From: Sulfitobacter sp. HI0040
GTDB taxonomy: Bacteria; Pseudomonadota; Alphaproteobacteria; Rhodobacterales; Rhodobacteraceae
Assembly (NCBI RefSeq): GCF_001634885.1
Contig: NZ_LWEX01000357.1
Coordinates: 1 to 36,837, forward strand
Direction of reading: 5' to 3'
DNA: 36,837 nucleotides
Both the position numbers and the translations under genes were made by a program. Numbering within the stretch: position 1 is the first letter of the stretch; every line of letters begins with the position of its first letter. Shown one piece after another: positions 1-8,621 of the stretch. Under the pieces are notes generated by a model. It did not search any database, was not told the origin of the DNA, and worked only from the letters and a program-made list of their open reading frames with translations.

Positions 1-1
1 C

Positions 2-1573
2 CAGCCCGTTTCCACGCCCTGGTCGGCAGGCATGCGCGCGCGCGAAAACCGCACCGGGCGCACGGGGCACGAACATTTCCCCGGTCTTCTGCTGCCGTCG
101 CCGGGGACCACCCATACAGCGGGGCAGGCCCGCGCCTTTCACTACGGCTGGTCCGGCGGGCACCGTATGGTGGCCGAAGAACTGCCCGACGGGCGGCGGC
201 AAATCCAGTTCGGCCACGCCAGCGGGACCGAAACGGAACCGGCCACGCATTTCGCGACGGCCACGCTTTACGCCGCCTTCTCGGATGCCGGGGTCAACGG
301 CTGCGCGGTCGCGTTTCAACGGCATCTCCGGGACCGGATCGTGAAATTCCCTGACCCCAATCGCCCGCGCCCGGTTCACTACAACTGTTGGGAAGCGGTT
401 TATTTCGACCACGATCCCGAGGAACTGAAAGAGATCGCCAGCCGTGCCGCAAGCCTTGGCGCGGAGCGCTTCGTGCTGGATGACGGCTGGTTCGGCGTGC
501 GCGACGATGACACGCGCGCGCTGGGGGACTGGGCCGTGGATGCGCGCAAATATCCGGACGGGCTGACCCCGCTGATCGAGCATGTCCGGAGCCTGGGCAT
601 GACCTTCGGCCTGTGGTTCGAACCCGAGATGGTCAACAGTGACTCCGATCTCTTCCGGGCGCATCCCGACTGGGTGCTTGGCCCTGATGATCAGGTCATG
701 GGCCGTCAGCAACTGGTGCTGGACATGAGCCTGCCGCAGGTGCGCGACTACCTCTTCGACCGGATGGCCGACATCCTCAGCCGGAACGACATCGACTACA
801 TCAAGTGGGACCATAACCGGGTGCTGCCCGTGCCGTCCGCCGCCCAGACGCGCGGAACGCTGGCGTTGCTCACCCGCTTGCGTTGTGCCTTCCCGGAGGC
901 GGAGATCGAAAGCTGCGCCTCGGGCGGCGGGCGGATCGACTTTGGAATTCTGGAGCATACGCAGCGTGTGTGGCTGTCCGACAGCAACGACGCGCTGGAG
1001 CGTTTGCGCATTCAGCACGAAGCCGCCCTGTTTCTGCCCATGGCAGTCACGGGAAGCCATGTAGGCCCCCGGCGCTGCCATACGTCGGGGCGCAGCCATG
1101 ACATCAGGTTCCGCGCCTGGGTCGCGGCGCAGCGACACATGGGGTTCGAGATGGACCCCCGCGAGCTTACCGACGAAGAGGCAGAGGTCCTGCGGGACGT
1201 GACCGCTTGGTGGAAGGAGAACCGCGACTGGCTGATGCGCGCGGATATCCTGCGGCTCAACAGTGCCGATCCTAGCGTTCTGGCCGAACAGCATATGGCG
1301 CGGGACGGCGTGGGTTTCGTGGTTTTCGCGGGCAAGGGCGCGACCTCTTCGCAGATCGCCCCGCGCCCGCTGCCCCTGACCGGGTTGGTGCCTGACGCCA
1401 TCTACCGCATCGACCTGATCAACCGGGAAGATGCGCCGGGCCTGTCGCGCGGGGATCAGAAATTAAAGTCCGGCCCCCTTGAACTTTCGGGGGCGTTCCT
1501 GATGAACCACGGGCTGACCCTGCCGTGGAGTTTTCCCGAGACGATGTGGGTCGTGAAAGGAGAACGCAGATGA
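2..1573 (+). CDS. alpha-galactosidase, GH36 family (5' partial)
   Basis: The reading frame is open to the left window edge, and GH36 enzymes usually exceed 650 residues, so this is the C-terminal two thirds or more. The first in-frame ATG (32) is probably internal. It hydrolyses terminal alpha-1,6-linked galactose from melibiose-type oligosaccharides. Visible GH36 motifs are the (beta/alpha)8 entry around FVLDDGWFG, the nucleophile in IKWDHNR (Asp at 809-811), SCASGGGRID, and the acid/base Asp region WLSDSND. No signal peptide can be judged. Its TGA overlaps the next ATG (ATGA), and the downstream genes oxidise galactose, which supports a galactosidase rather than another GH36 activity. Confidence 0.88.
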   Translation, partial: QPVSTPWSAGMRARENRTGRTGHEHFPGLLLPSPGTTHTAGQARAFHYGWSGGHRMVAEELPDGRRQIQFGHASGTETEPATHFATATLYAAFSDAGVNGCAVAFQRHLRDRIVKFPDPNRPRPVHYNCWEAVYFDHDPEELKEIASRAASLGAERFVLDDGWFGVRDDDTRALGDWAVDARKYPDGLTPLIEHVRSLGMTFGLWFEPEMVNSDSDLFRAHPDWVLGPDDQVMGRQQLVLDMSLPQVRDYLFDRMADILSRNDIDYIKWDHNRVLPVPSAAQTRGTLALLTRLRCAFPEAEIESCASGGGRIDFGILEHTQRVWLSDSNDALERLRIQHEAALFLPMAVTGSHVGPRRCHTSGRSHDIRFRAWVAAQRHMGFEMDPRELTDEEAEVLRDVTAWWKENRDWLMRADILRLNSADPSVLAEQHMARDGVGFVVFAGKGATSSQIAPRPLPLTGLVPDAIYRIDLINREDAPGLSRGDQKLKSGPLELSGAFLMNHGLTLPWSFPETMWVVKGERR

Positions 1574-3279
1574 CCGACGACCGCCGCAGCCGCGCATGGT
1601 ACGGCATGATCGACAAGGACGGGTTCACCCGGCGGTCATGGATGAAGAACCAGGGTTTTCCGGATCACGTGTTTGACGGTCGGCCCGTCATCGGCATCTG
1701 CAACACATGGTCGGAACTGACGCCCTGCAACTCGGGCCTGCGCGATCTGGCCGAAGGCGTGAAGCGCGGCGTCTGGGAGGCCGGGGGCTTTCCGGTCGAA
1801 TTCCCGGTGATGAGCCTTGGCGAGACGCAGATGAAGCCCACAGCCATGCTGTTCCGCAACCTGCTCGCCATGGACGTGGAGGAATCGATCCGCGCCTATG
1901 GGATCGACGGGGTGGTGCTGCTGGGGGGCTGCGACAAGACCACGCCGGGGCAGCTCATGGGCGCGGCCTCGGTTGACTTGCCGTCGATCGTCGTCTCTTC
2001 GGGGCCGATGCTGAACGGCAAATGGAAGGGGCGCGATCTGGGTTCGGGCACCGATCTGCGCAAGTTCGCCACCGCGGTGAAGGCGGGCGAGATGACGCTG
2101 GCGGATTTCATGGCCACCGAAAGCGGGATGAGCCGGTCGAAGGGCGTATGCATGACGATGGGCACGGCCTCCACCATGGCCTCGCTGACCGAAGCGATGG
2201 GCATGGCGCTGCCAACCAATGCAGCCCTGCCAGCGGTCGATGCCCGCCGCATGGCCCTGGCACATATCACCGGGCGGCGCATCGTCGAGATGGTCGAGGA
2301 GGATCTGCGCATCTCGAAGGTATTGACCCGCGAAAGTTTTGAGAACGCGATCATCGCCAATGCCGCGGTGGGCGGTTCGACCAATGCGGTGATCCATCTG
2401 CTGGCGCTTGCCGGTCGCGTGGGCATCGAACTGGACCTGTCCGATTTCGAGATCGGCAGCGGTATTCCCCTGCTGGTGAACTGCATGCCGTCGGGCAAAT
2501 ACCTGATGGAGGATTTTTGCTATGCCGGGGGTATGGCCGCCGTGCTGGCAGAGGTCGCCCATCTGCTGCGGCCTGCCCGCACGGTACTGGGCGGGGATAT
2601 CGCGGCCTATCATCAGGGGGCCGAATGCCATAACCGCGATGTGATCCGACCCTTCGACGACCCGCTGAAACCCGCCGCGGGGCTGCGCGTGCTGCGCGGC
2701 AACCTCGCGCCGCGGGGGGCGATCGTCAAACCGTCCGCGGCGACGGACGACCTGCTTGAGCATGAAGGCGAAGCGTATGTTTTCGACAGCATCGAGGAGT
2801 TGAAGGCCAATATCGACCGCGACGACCTGCCGGTGACAGCCGACACGATCCTCGTGCTGAAAGGATGCGGGCCGAAGGGCTATCCCGGGATGCCCGAAGT
2901 CGGTGACATGCCCTTGCCCGCCAAGCTCGTCCGGCAGGGGGTGCGCGATATCGTTCGCATTTCGGATGCGCGCATGTCGGGCACCGCCTTCGGCACCGTG
3001 ATCCTGCATGTCGCGCCCGAAGCGCATGACGGGGGGCCGCTGGCGATGGTGCAGACGGGCGACCGCATTCGCGTTTCGGCACAGGCGGGTACGCTCGATC
3101 TGCTGGTGTCAGAGGCGGAACTGAAAGAGCGCCGCGCGGGTTGGGTGGCCCCCCCGCCGCACTACACACGGGGCTACGCCAAGATGTACGTCGATCATGT
3201 GTTGCAGGCGGACCGGGGCGCGGACCTCGATTTCCTCGTGGGCAAGGACACCCGCCCCGTCACGCGGGAAAGCCATTGA
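1570..3279 (+). CDS. IlvD/Edd-family sugar-acid dehydratase (probable D-galactonate dehydratase)
   Basis: 569 residues, starting at the ATG that overlaps the previous stop, with AGGAG ahead of it. It belongs to the iron-sulfur dihydroxyacid/sugar-acid dehydratase family: Cys residues in GICNTWSELTPCN and GGCDKTTPG are the expected cluster ligands. Closest in flavour to L-arabinonate/D-xylonate dehydratases, some of which are known to accept D-galactonate and D-fuconate. Lying in one operon with a KDGal kinase and KDPGal aldolase, it most likely makes 2-dehydro-3-deoxy-galactonate from galactonate, taking the place of the unrelated enolase-superfamily DgoD. The exact substrate is inferred from context; arabinonate or fuconate remain possible. 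Confidence 0.85.
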   Translation: MTDDRRSRAWYGMIDKDGFTRRSWMKNQGFPDHVFDGRPVIGICNTWSELTPCNSGLRDLAEGVKRGVWEAGGFPVEFPVMSLGETQMKPTAMLFRNLLAMDVEESIRAYGIDGVVLLGGCDKTTPGQLMGAASVDLPSIVVSSGPMLNGKWKGRDLGSGTDLRKFATAVKAGEMTLADFMATESGMSRSKGVCMTMGTASTMASLTEAMGMALPTNAALPAVDARRMALAHITGRRIVEMVEEDLRISKVLTRESFENAIIANAAVGGSTNAVIHLLALAGRVGIELDLSDFEIGSGIPLLVNCMPSGKYLMEDFCYAGGMAAVLAEVAHLLRPARTVLGGDIAAYHQGAECHNRDVIRPFDDPLKPAAGLRVLRGNLAPRGAIVKPSAATDDLLEHEGEAYVFDSIEELKANIDRDDLPVTADTILVLKGCGPKGYPGMPEVGDMPLPAKLVRQGVRDIVRISDARMSGTAFGTVILHVAPEAHDGGPLAMVQTGDRIRVSAQAGTLDLLVSEAELKERRAGWVAPPPHYTRGYAKMYVDHVLQADRGADLDFLVGKDTRPVTRESH

Positions 3280-4049
3280 TGAATCCGCTGGCCACATTTC
3301 ATGACCTTGATGGTCAAAGCGTCTTTATCACCGGCGGCGGATCGGGGATCGGCGCGGCGCTGACGGAAGGGTTCCTCCGGCAAGGTGCGCGGGTCGCCTT
3401 TGTTCAGCGGTCCGACGCCACCGCGTTTTGCGACGAGATGGAGGCCCGCCACGGGCGCAGGCCGCTGTTCCTGCAATGCGACATCACGGATGTGGCGCGG
3501 CTGCGTTCCTGTATCGAAGAGGCGGGGGAGGCCCACGGCCCGGTGCGCGTTCTCATCAACAATGCCGCGAACGACAAGCGGCATGAGACGGAGGATGTAA
3601 CGGAGGCTTTCTGGGACCAATCCCAGGCCATCAACCTGAAAGCCTATTTCTTTGCCTGTCAGGCGGTGATCCCCTGCATGCGCGCGGCGGGGGGCGGGGC
3701 GATCGTGAACTTCACCTCCATCAGCTACATGATGGGGAACACGGGCTATCCCGCCTACACGACGGCCAATGCAGGCATCAATGGCATGACCCGCAGCCTC
3801 GCCCGGGAATTCGGCCCAGACGGCATCCGCGTGAACGCGCTTGCACCCGGCTGGGTGCTGACCGACAAACAGAAAGACATGTGGGCAACGCCCGAGGCGC
3901 TGGCCGCGCATCTGGAACGCCAATGCCTGAAGGATCATCTGGCCCCACAGGACATTGTGGCGGCGACGCTGTTCCTTTCTTCGGGGGCGAGCCGGATGAT
4001 GACGGGTCAGGTCATGGTCGTGGATGGTGGCGTGGTGGTGACGGGATGA
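3279..4049 (+). CDS. SDR-family oxidoreductase, probable D-galactose 1-dehydrogenase
   Basis: 256 residues, starting at the ATG that shares one base with the preceding TGA (TGATG). The N-terminal NAD(P) motif TGGGSGIG, NNAA (95-98) and the C-terminal VVDGG are classical short-chain dehydrogenase features. Ser near 147-149 and Tyr160 are in place, but the position of the usual catalytic Lys (YxxxK) is Asn164 (codon AAT, 3768-3770). Between sugar-acid dehydratase and KDGal kinase genes the expected job is oxidation of galactose to galactonolactone, as in rhizobial SDR galactose dehydrogenases. Another sugar or sugar-acid substrate cannot be excluded. Confidence 0.8.
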   Translation: MNPLATFHDLDGQSVFITGGGSGIGAALTEGFLRQGARVAFVQRSDATAFCDEMEARHGRRPLFLQCDITDVARLRSCIEEAGEAHGPVRVLINNAANDKRHETEDVTEAFWDQSQAINLKAYFFACQAVIPCMRAAGGGAIVNFTSISYMMGNTGYPAYTTANAGINGMTRSLAREFGPDGIRVNALAPGWVLTDKQKDMWATPEALAAHLERQCLKDHLAPQDIVAATLFLSSGASRMMTGQVMVVDGGVVVTG

Positions 4050-4954
4050 GTGACGGCAAAGCGGCATGGGTGGCGGTGGACTGGGGCACCTCGAACCTGC
4101 GCGCCTGGGTCTTGGGTGCGGGGGGTGAGGTTCTGGCGACGTCTCGCGCACCGGCGGGGATGAACAGCCTCGACCCCGATGGGTTTGAGCCGGCCTTGCT
4201 GGATTTGTTGGGCCCCTGGCTCGGTTCGGAGCGTTTGCCGGTCATCGCCTGTGGCATGGTGGGCGCAAAACAGGGCTGGCACGAAGCGCCCTATGCCGCG
4301 GTTCCATGCGCGCCGCCTGCACTGGCACAGGCGGTGCGGCCCCGGGTGCGGGACCGGCGGCTGGATGTGCGCATCCTGCCCGGTGTCAGCCAGCTTTCGC
4401 CTCCCGACGTGATGCGGGGGGAGGAAACGCAGATCGCGGGCTACCTCCGCAGCGATCCAGATTTTGACGGTGTGTTCTGCCTGCCCGGCACCCACAGCAA
4501 ATGGGTTCATGTGAGCGCGGGTGAGATCGTAAGCTTCCGGACCTTCATGACGGGGGAGCTGTTCGACCTGCTGGCCCGCCAGTCGGTGCTGCGCCATTCC
4601 GTATCTCAGGAAGATGGCTGGGACGATGCGGCGTTTCTCTCTTCGGTGGATGACATGATGTCGAACCCGCAGCGGCTTGCGGCCCGTCTTTTCGGCCTGC
4701 GGGCGGGCGCGCTGTTGGAAGGGACAGACCCCGCGCGCCTCAGGGCACGGCTTTCGGGCCTGCTGCTGGGGATGGAGATCGCGGGCGCACGGGATTACTG
4801 GCTGGGCCGGGATATCATGCTGATCGGCGCGCCGACGCTGACGGCGCGCTACCGGACCGCGCTGCAGGCGCAGGGAGCGGCGGTGCGCGAGACCGACGGG
4901 GCCGACATCGTTCTGGCGGGGCTGAGTGCCGCCTATGCGGAGGCATCCGCATGA
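4046..4954 (+). CDS. dgoK: 2-dehydro-3-deoxygalactonokinase
   Basis: 302 residues, the usual DgoK length. The N-terminal phosphate-binding strand VAVDWGTSNLRAW is the signature of this kinase family, and GMVGAKQGW, PGTHSKWV and FMTGELFDLL are further family motifs. It phosphorylates 2-dehydro-3-deoxy-D-galactonate to KDPGal with ATP in the cytoplasm. The ATG overlaps the SDR stop by 4 nt and its own TGA overlaps the aldolase ATG, so translation is probably coupled on both sides. Confidence 0.92.
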   Translation: MSDGKAAWVAVDWGTSNLRAWVLGAGGEVLATSRAPAGMNSLDPDGFEPALLDLLGPWLGSERLPVIACGMVGAKQGWHEAPYAAVPCAPPALAQAVRPRVRDRRLDVRILPGVSQLSPPDVMRGEETQIAGYLRSDPDFDGVFCLPGTHSKWVHVSAGEIVSFRTFMTGELFDLLARQSVLRHSVSQEDGWDDAAFLSSVDDMMSNPQRLAARLFGLRAGALLEGTDPARLRARLSGLLLGMEIAGARDYWLGRDIMLIGAPTLTARYRTALQAQGAAVRETDGADIVLAGLSAAYAEASA

Positions 4955-5559
4955 GCAGGCATATCATCGCCATTCTCCGCGGTATCACCCCGCAGGAGGT
5001 GGCAGGCGTGGGCGACGCGCTGGTCAGTGCCGGGATCGACAGGATCGAAGTGCCGCTGAACTCCCCCCAGCCCTTCCGGTCAATCGAGGCGCTCGCCCAA
5101 GGGTTCGGGCATCACGCCATGGTCGGGGCGGGTACGGTTCTGGACCCGCAGGATGTGGACCGGGTGCGCGATGCCGGGGGCAGGCTCGTGGTCTCGCCCG
5201 ACTGCAATCCTGCAGTCATCGAACGGACGAAGACGCTCGGCCTTGCCTCCTATCCCGGGGTGGCCAGTCCGACGGAATGTTTCACCGCCCTGCGGCATGG
5301 GGCGGACGGGTTGAAGTTTTTCCCGGCCTTCCTGACCGGCCCGAAGGGGATCGCGGCCATTCGCGCGGTTCTTCCCCCGCAGACGGCGACATATGCCGTT
5401 GGTGGCGTTGGCCCCGCGGATTTCGCGGAATGGTTTGCGGCGGGCATCACCGGCTTCGGCATTGGAACGGGGCTCTATACCCCCGGGCGGTCGGCCGAGG
5501 ACGTCGCCCGGAGGGCTGCGGCCATTGTGGCCGCTTATGACGCGGCGCGCGAAACATGA
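4951..5559 (+). CDS. dgoA: 2-dehydro-3-deoxy-6-phosphogalactonate aldolase
   Basis: 202 residues, matching class I KDPG/KDPGal aldolases. The Schiff-base Lys is seen in DGLKFFPAF and the general-base Glu in RIEVPLN; GAGTVLDP and the phosphate-binding AVGGVGP are conserved. It cleaves KDPGal to pyruvate and D-glyceraldehyde-3-phosphate, the last step of the De Ley-Doudoroff pathway. The leading ILRGITP and the neighbouring dgoK favour the galacto-specific enzyme over the gluco (Eda) enzyme. ATGA overlaps on both sides. Confidence 0.92.
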   Translation: MSRHIIAILRGITPQEVAGVGDALVSAGIDRIEVPLNSPQPFRSIEALAQGFGHHAMVGAGTVLDPQDVDRVRDAGGRLVVSPDCNPAVIERTKTLGLASYPGVASPTECFTALRHGADGLKFFPAFLTGPKGIAAIRAVLPPQTATYAVGGVGPADFAEWFAAGITGFGIGTGLYTPGRSAEDVARRAAAIVAAYDAARET

Positions 5560-6413
5560 GCGTCACGGTCCACGATCCGCGCGCCTGTCGGCTGGGGGAG
5601 GGCCCGCTTTGGCACCCTGAGCGGCGGCAGCTTTTCTGGTTCGATATTCTGGGCAAGCGCCTGTTGAGCCGTGAAGGTACTGATCAGCGGGAATGGCAGT
5701 TCGACGAACATGTCTCAGCCGCCGGCTGGGTGGACGAGGACCGGTTGCTTATCGCGTCGGAAATTGCGCTGTTCCTCTTCGATCTGGAGACGGGGACGCG
5801 CCGAGATCTCGTTTCGCTGGAGGCCGACAACCCGGTGACGCGTTCCAACGATGGGCGGGCCGATCCCTGGGGCGGTTTCTGGATCGGGACCATGGGGCGG
5901 AATGCCGAAGAAAAATCGGGCGCGATCTATCGCTATTATCGCGGCGAACTGCGCTGCCTCTTCGACGGTATTACAATTTCGAACGCCATCTGCTTCAGCC
6001 CCGACCGGGCGACCGCATATTTCACCGATACGCGCAGCAGGCAGATCATGCGCCAGCCTCTCGGAAAGGACGGCTGGCCGGAAGGGGAACCCGCGGTCTT
6101 CGTCGATCTGACGGGCGAGGGGCTCAACCCCGACGGTGCGGTCGTCGATGCCGAAGGGTGTTTGTGGAATGCCCAGTGGGGCGCTGCACGGGTGGCGCGG
6201 TATGGCCCCGACGGGCGCTTTTTGTCCGCGATCCCCTTCCCGGTGCGCCAGATGACCTGCCCGGCCTTCGGGGGGGACGGGTTGCGCAGGCTTTTTGCCA
6301 CGTCGGCCACGCAGGGGCTTTCGGAAAAGGCGACCGCCGACGGCCAGACCTTCGCAACCGAGGTAGATGTGGCCGGGCAGGCGGAACACCGCGTTCTGGT
6401 CGACGAGGCATGA
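5556..6413 (+). CDS. SMP-30/gluconolactonase-family sugar lactonase
   Basis: 285 residues of a six-bladed propeller lactonase. Likely metal ligands are Glu in LGEGPLWHPE, Asn in NAICFSPDR and Asp in LNPDGAVVDAEG, the pattern of the SMP-30/regucalcin group. In this operon the expected reaction is hydrolysis of D-galactono-lactone to galactonate, linking the sugar dehydrogenase with the dehydratase. Starts in an ATGA overlap with dgoA. The substrate is inferred from the neighbours only. Confidence 0.87.
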   Translation: MSVTVHDPRACRLGEGPLWHPERRQLFWFDILGKRLLSREGTDQREWQFDEHVSAAGWVDEDRLLIASEIALFLFDLETGTRRDLVSLEADNPVTRSNDGRADPWGGFWIGTMGRNAEEKSGAIYRYYRGELRCLFDGITISNAICFSPDRATAYFTDTRSRQIMRQPLGKDGWPEGEPAVFVDLTGEGLNPDGAVVDAEGCLWNAQWGAARVARYGPDGRFLSAIPFPVRQMTCPAFGGDGLRRLFATSATQGLSEKATADGQTFATEVDVAGQAEHRVLVDEA

Positions 6414-6459
6414 AACACAGCATGGGTATCGCAGTTCTTCCCAATCAGGTAGCGCCTTC

Positions 6460-8376
6460 ATGAAGCGAACGCTCGGCACGTGCTATTATCCCGAACACTG
6501 GCCCCGCAAGATCTGGGAGGAGGACGCCCGCCGGATGGCTGAAACCGGCCTTACCTGGGTACGGATCGGTGAATTCGCCTGGTCCCGGCTGGAACCGAAA
6601 CCGGGGGAGTATGACTTTGGCTGGCTCGACGATGCCATAGAGGTTCTGGGGGTGGCGGGGCTGAAGGTCGTGCTGGGCACGCCTACTGCTACGCCGCCGC
6701 GCTGGATGCTCGACCGGCATCCCGACATGCGGGCGGTGGACGCGTCAGGCAACCTCCGGCGCTTTGGTTCCCGGCGGCACTATTGCTTCAGCCACGAAGG
6801 CTACCGCGAGGCCTGCGCGCAGATCGTGACCCGTCTGGCTGATCGCTATGGTCGCAACCCGCATGTTGCCGCATGGCAGACAGACAACGAATACGGCTGC
6901 CACGACACTGTGCTGTCCTATAGCGAAAATGCCCGACAGGCTTTCCGTCACTGGTTGCGCGCACGCTATCCCGGCGGGGGCAACGATGGTGATATCGCCG
7001 CGCTGAACCGGGCGTGGGGGAATGTTTTCTGGTCGATGGAATACGGCGGCTTCGACGAAATCGATCTGCCGAACCTGACGGTGACGGAGCCGAACCCCTC
7101 ACATGTGCTCGACTTTCGCCGGTTCAGTTCGGATCAGGTGGTGCGTTTCAACCGTTTGCAGGCAGAGATCATCCGACAGCGGTCGCGGGCGCCCATCGCA
7201 CATAACTACATGGGCCGCGTCACGGATTTCGATCACTATGCCGTTGGCGATGACCTCGATATCGCGAGCTGGGACAGCTATCCCCTCGGGTTTCTTGAAG
7301 ACCGTATCGACGCGCTTGCCGACTACAAACGGCGCTATGCCCGGCAAGGCGACCCTGACTTTCAGGCCTTTCACCACGATCTTTACCGGCGCGTGGGCCG
7401 GGGCCGCTGGTGGGTGATGGAACAGCAACCCGGCCCGGTGAACTGGGCGCCCTACAACCCGGATCCGCTGCCCGGGATGGTCCGGCTCTGGTCGTGGGAG
7501 GCGTTCGCCCACGGGGCGGAAGCGGTCTGCTATTTCCGCTGGCGGCAGGCACCCATGGCGCAGGAGCAGATGCACGCGGGCCTTCTGCGGCCCGACAGCG
7601 CCCCGGCCCCCGGCCTTGCCGAAGCAGCGCAGGTGGCACGTGAAATCGCGGAGGCGCCGGAAGTGGGGCAGGCCCCGGCGGATGTCGCCCTGCTGTTCGA
7701 CTACGACGCAGACTGGGCATGGACGACCCAACCCCATGGCGCCGGTCTCACTTACTTCGATCTCGTTCTCGGCACCTACCGTGTCTTTCGGCAGCTTGGT
7801 CTGAACATCGACATCCTGCGCCCCGGGGACGATCTGTCGCCTTATCGGCTGGTCGCGGCGCCCGGCATGATGACGATGAGCGATGCGCAGAAGAACGCGC
7901 TCGCAGGGTTCGGCGGTCTTGCGCTGGTCGGGCCGCGCAGCGCGGCGCGCACCGCGGACATGCGTATCCCGACACCGCTGCCGCCCGATTTGCCGGGGTT
8001 GGACGCCACCGTCACACGCGTGGAAAGCCTCCGCCCGGACATGCCCATTGCGCTGGAAGGGGGCGGCGCGGTGCAGCACTACCGTGAGGTCCTTGAGAGC
8101 GCGCTGCCGCCCTTGCTGAAAAGCGTTGATGGGACAACGGTCGCCGTGCGGTCAGGATCGCTGATCTACCTCGCCGCCTGGCTGGATGGGGAAGCGCTGA
8201 CGGGTTTGCTCCGCAGCCTTTGCGCTGAAGCGAATATCGATACTCTCGACCTCCCCGAGGGCCTGCGCCGCCGCAGCACGGGGGAGGAGGTGTTCTGGTT
8301 CAACTACACCAACGAAGTGCGTGAGGTAAGCGATCTGAAATTGGGCCCGCTGGAGGTCAAACGATTGCTGCGGTGA
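6460..8376 (+). CDS. beta-galactosidase, GH42 family
   Basis: 638 residues from ATG 6460, where the GH42 N-terminus (LGTCYYPEHWP) begins; an in-frame extension to 6367 would overlap the lactonase gene and lacks family sequence. The acid/base Glu is in WQTDNEYGCHD and the nucleophile Glu in WWVMEQQPGPVNW. A middle Rossmann-like trimerisation domain and a short C-terminal beta domain follow, as usual in GH42. No signal peptide is seen, so it acts in the cytoplasm on imported beta-galactosides and delivers galactose to the oxidative pathway encoded upstream. It is the last gene of the operon, 46 nt after the lactonase. Confidence 0.92.
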   Translation: MKRTLGTCYYPEHWPRKIWEEDARRMAETGLTWVRIGEFAWSRLEPKPGEYDFGWLDDAIEVLGVAGLKVVLGTPTATPPRWMLDRHPDMRAVDASGNLRRFGSRRHYCFSHEGYREACAQIVTRLADRYGRNPHVAAWQTDNEYGCHDTVLSYSENARQAFRHWLRARYPGGGNDGDIAALNRAWGNVFWSMEYGGFDEIDLPNLTVTEPNPSHVLDFRRFSSDQVVRFNRLQAEIIRQRSRAPIAHNYMGRVTDFDHYAVGDDLDIASWDSYPLGFLEDRIDALADYKRRYARQGDPDFQAFHHDLYRRVGRGRWWVMEQQPGPVNWAPYNPDPLPGMVRLWSWEAFAHGAEAVCYFRWRQAPMAQEQMHAGLLRPDSAPAPGLAEAAQVAREIAEAPEVGQAPADVALLFDYDADWAWTTQPHGAGLTYFDLVLGTYRVFRQLGLNIDILRPGDDLSPYRLVAAPGMMTMSDAQKNALAGFGGLALVGPRSAARTADMRIPTPLPPDLPGLDATVTRVESLRPDMPIALEGGGAVQHYREVLESALPPLLKSVDGTTVAVRSGSLIYLAAWLDGEALTGLLRSLCAEANIDTLDLPEGLRRRSTGEEVFWFNYTNEVREVSDLKLGPLEVKRLLR

Positions 8377-8410
8377 GGCGGCCATCGACCTTTGGTCATT
8401 CCAGATAAGA

Positions 8411-8464
8411 ACCTTCCAGCGCCGGAGTCCTGTTTTGCCTGTACTCTATCGTCATACTGACGAT
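8411..8464 (+). promoter_or_regulatory. possible decayed metal-responsive promoter region
   Basis: ACCTTCCAGC followed by GCCGGAGTCCT (8411-8431) resembles a degenerate CueR-type copper operator (ACCTTCC...GGAAGGT). Just downstream is a perfect dyad with 7-bp arms, ATCGTCA-TAC-TGACGAT (8448-8464). Both precede the small gene remnant at 8488. The assignment to CueR rests on resemblance only. Confidence 0.3.
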
Positions 8465-8487
8465 GCAAAAGCGAAAGGACCTGAAAG

Positions 8488-8552
8488 ATGATGGACGGTG
8501 GAATGATGTTCGGGATGGGTTTGCGGCCTTGGTGAAATATCTCAGGAGGTAA
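8488..8552 (+). pseudogene. remnant of a Met-rich small membrane protein gene
   Basis: ATGATG at 8488 begins a Met/Gly-rich start (MMDGGMMFGMG) that runs into TGA at 8533. In another frame, 8523-8552 reads AALVKYLRR and stop, which resembles the C-terminus ALIKYLRSAT of the intact small gene at 12785-12937. The simplest reading is a gene of that kind with an internal deletion that removed the membrane segment and shifted the frame. GAAAGGACCTGAAAG upstream could be its ribosome site. Confidence 0.5.
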
Positions 8553-8621
8553 TGCCCCCACGGCCAATGATAATAGGGCCAAATGGATCCGGGCTTGCTG
8601 ACTGCGAGCGGCTTCCGTTCC

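Noticed and set aside
1636..3027. 463-codon open frame on the minus strand
   Set aside because: It is antisense to the dehydratase gene; its translation is rich in His, Arg and Gly without family motifs, as expected of a shadow frame in GC-rich DNA.
3195..4151. 318-codon minus-strand frame
   Set aside because: It is antisense to the SDR gene, which has full motifs and overlapping start and stop signals; no motif appears in the shadow.
7099..8079. 326-codon minus-strand frame
   Set aside because: It is antisense to the GH42 gene and has no recognisable domain.
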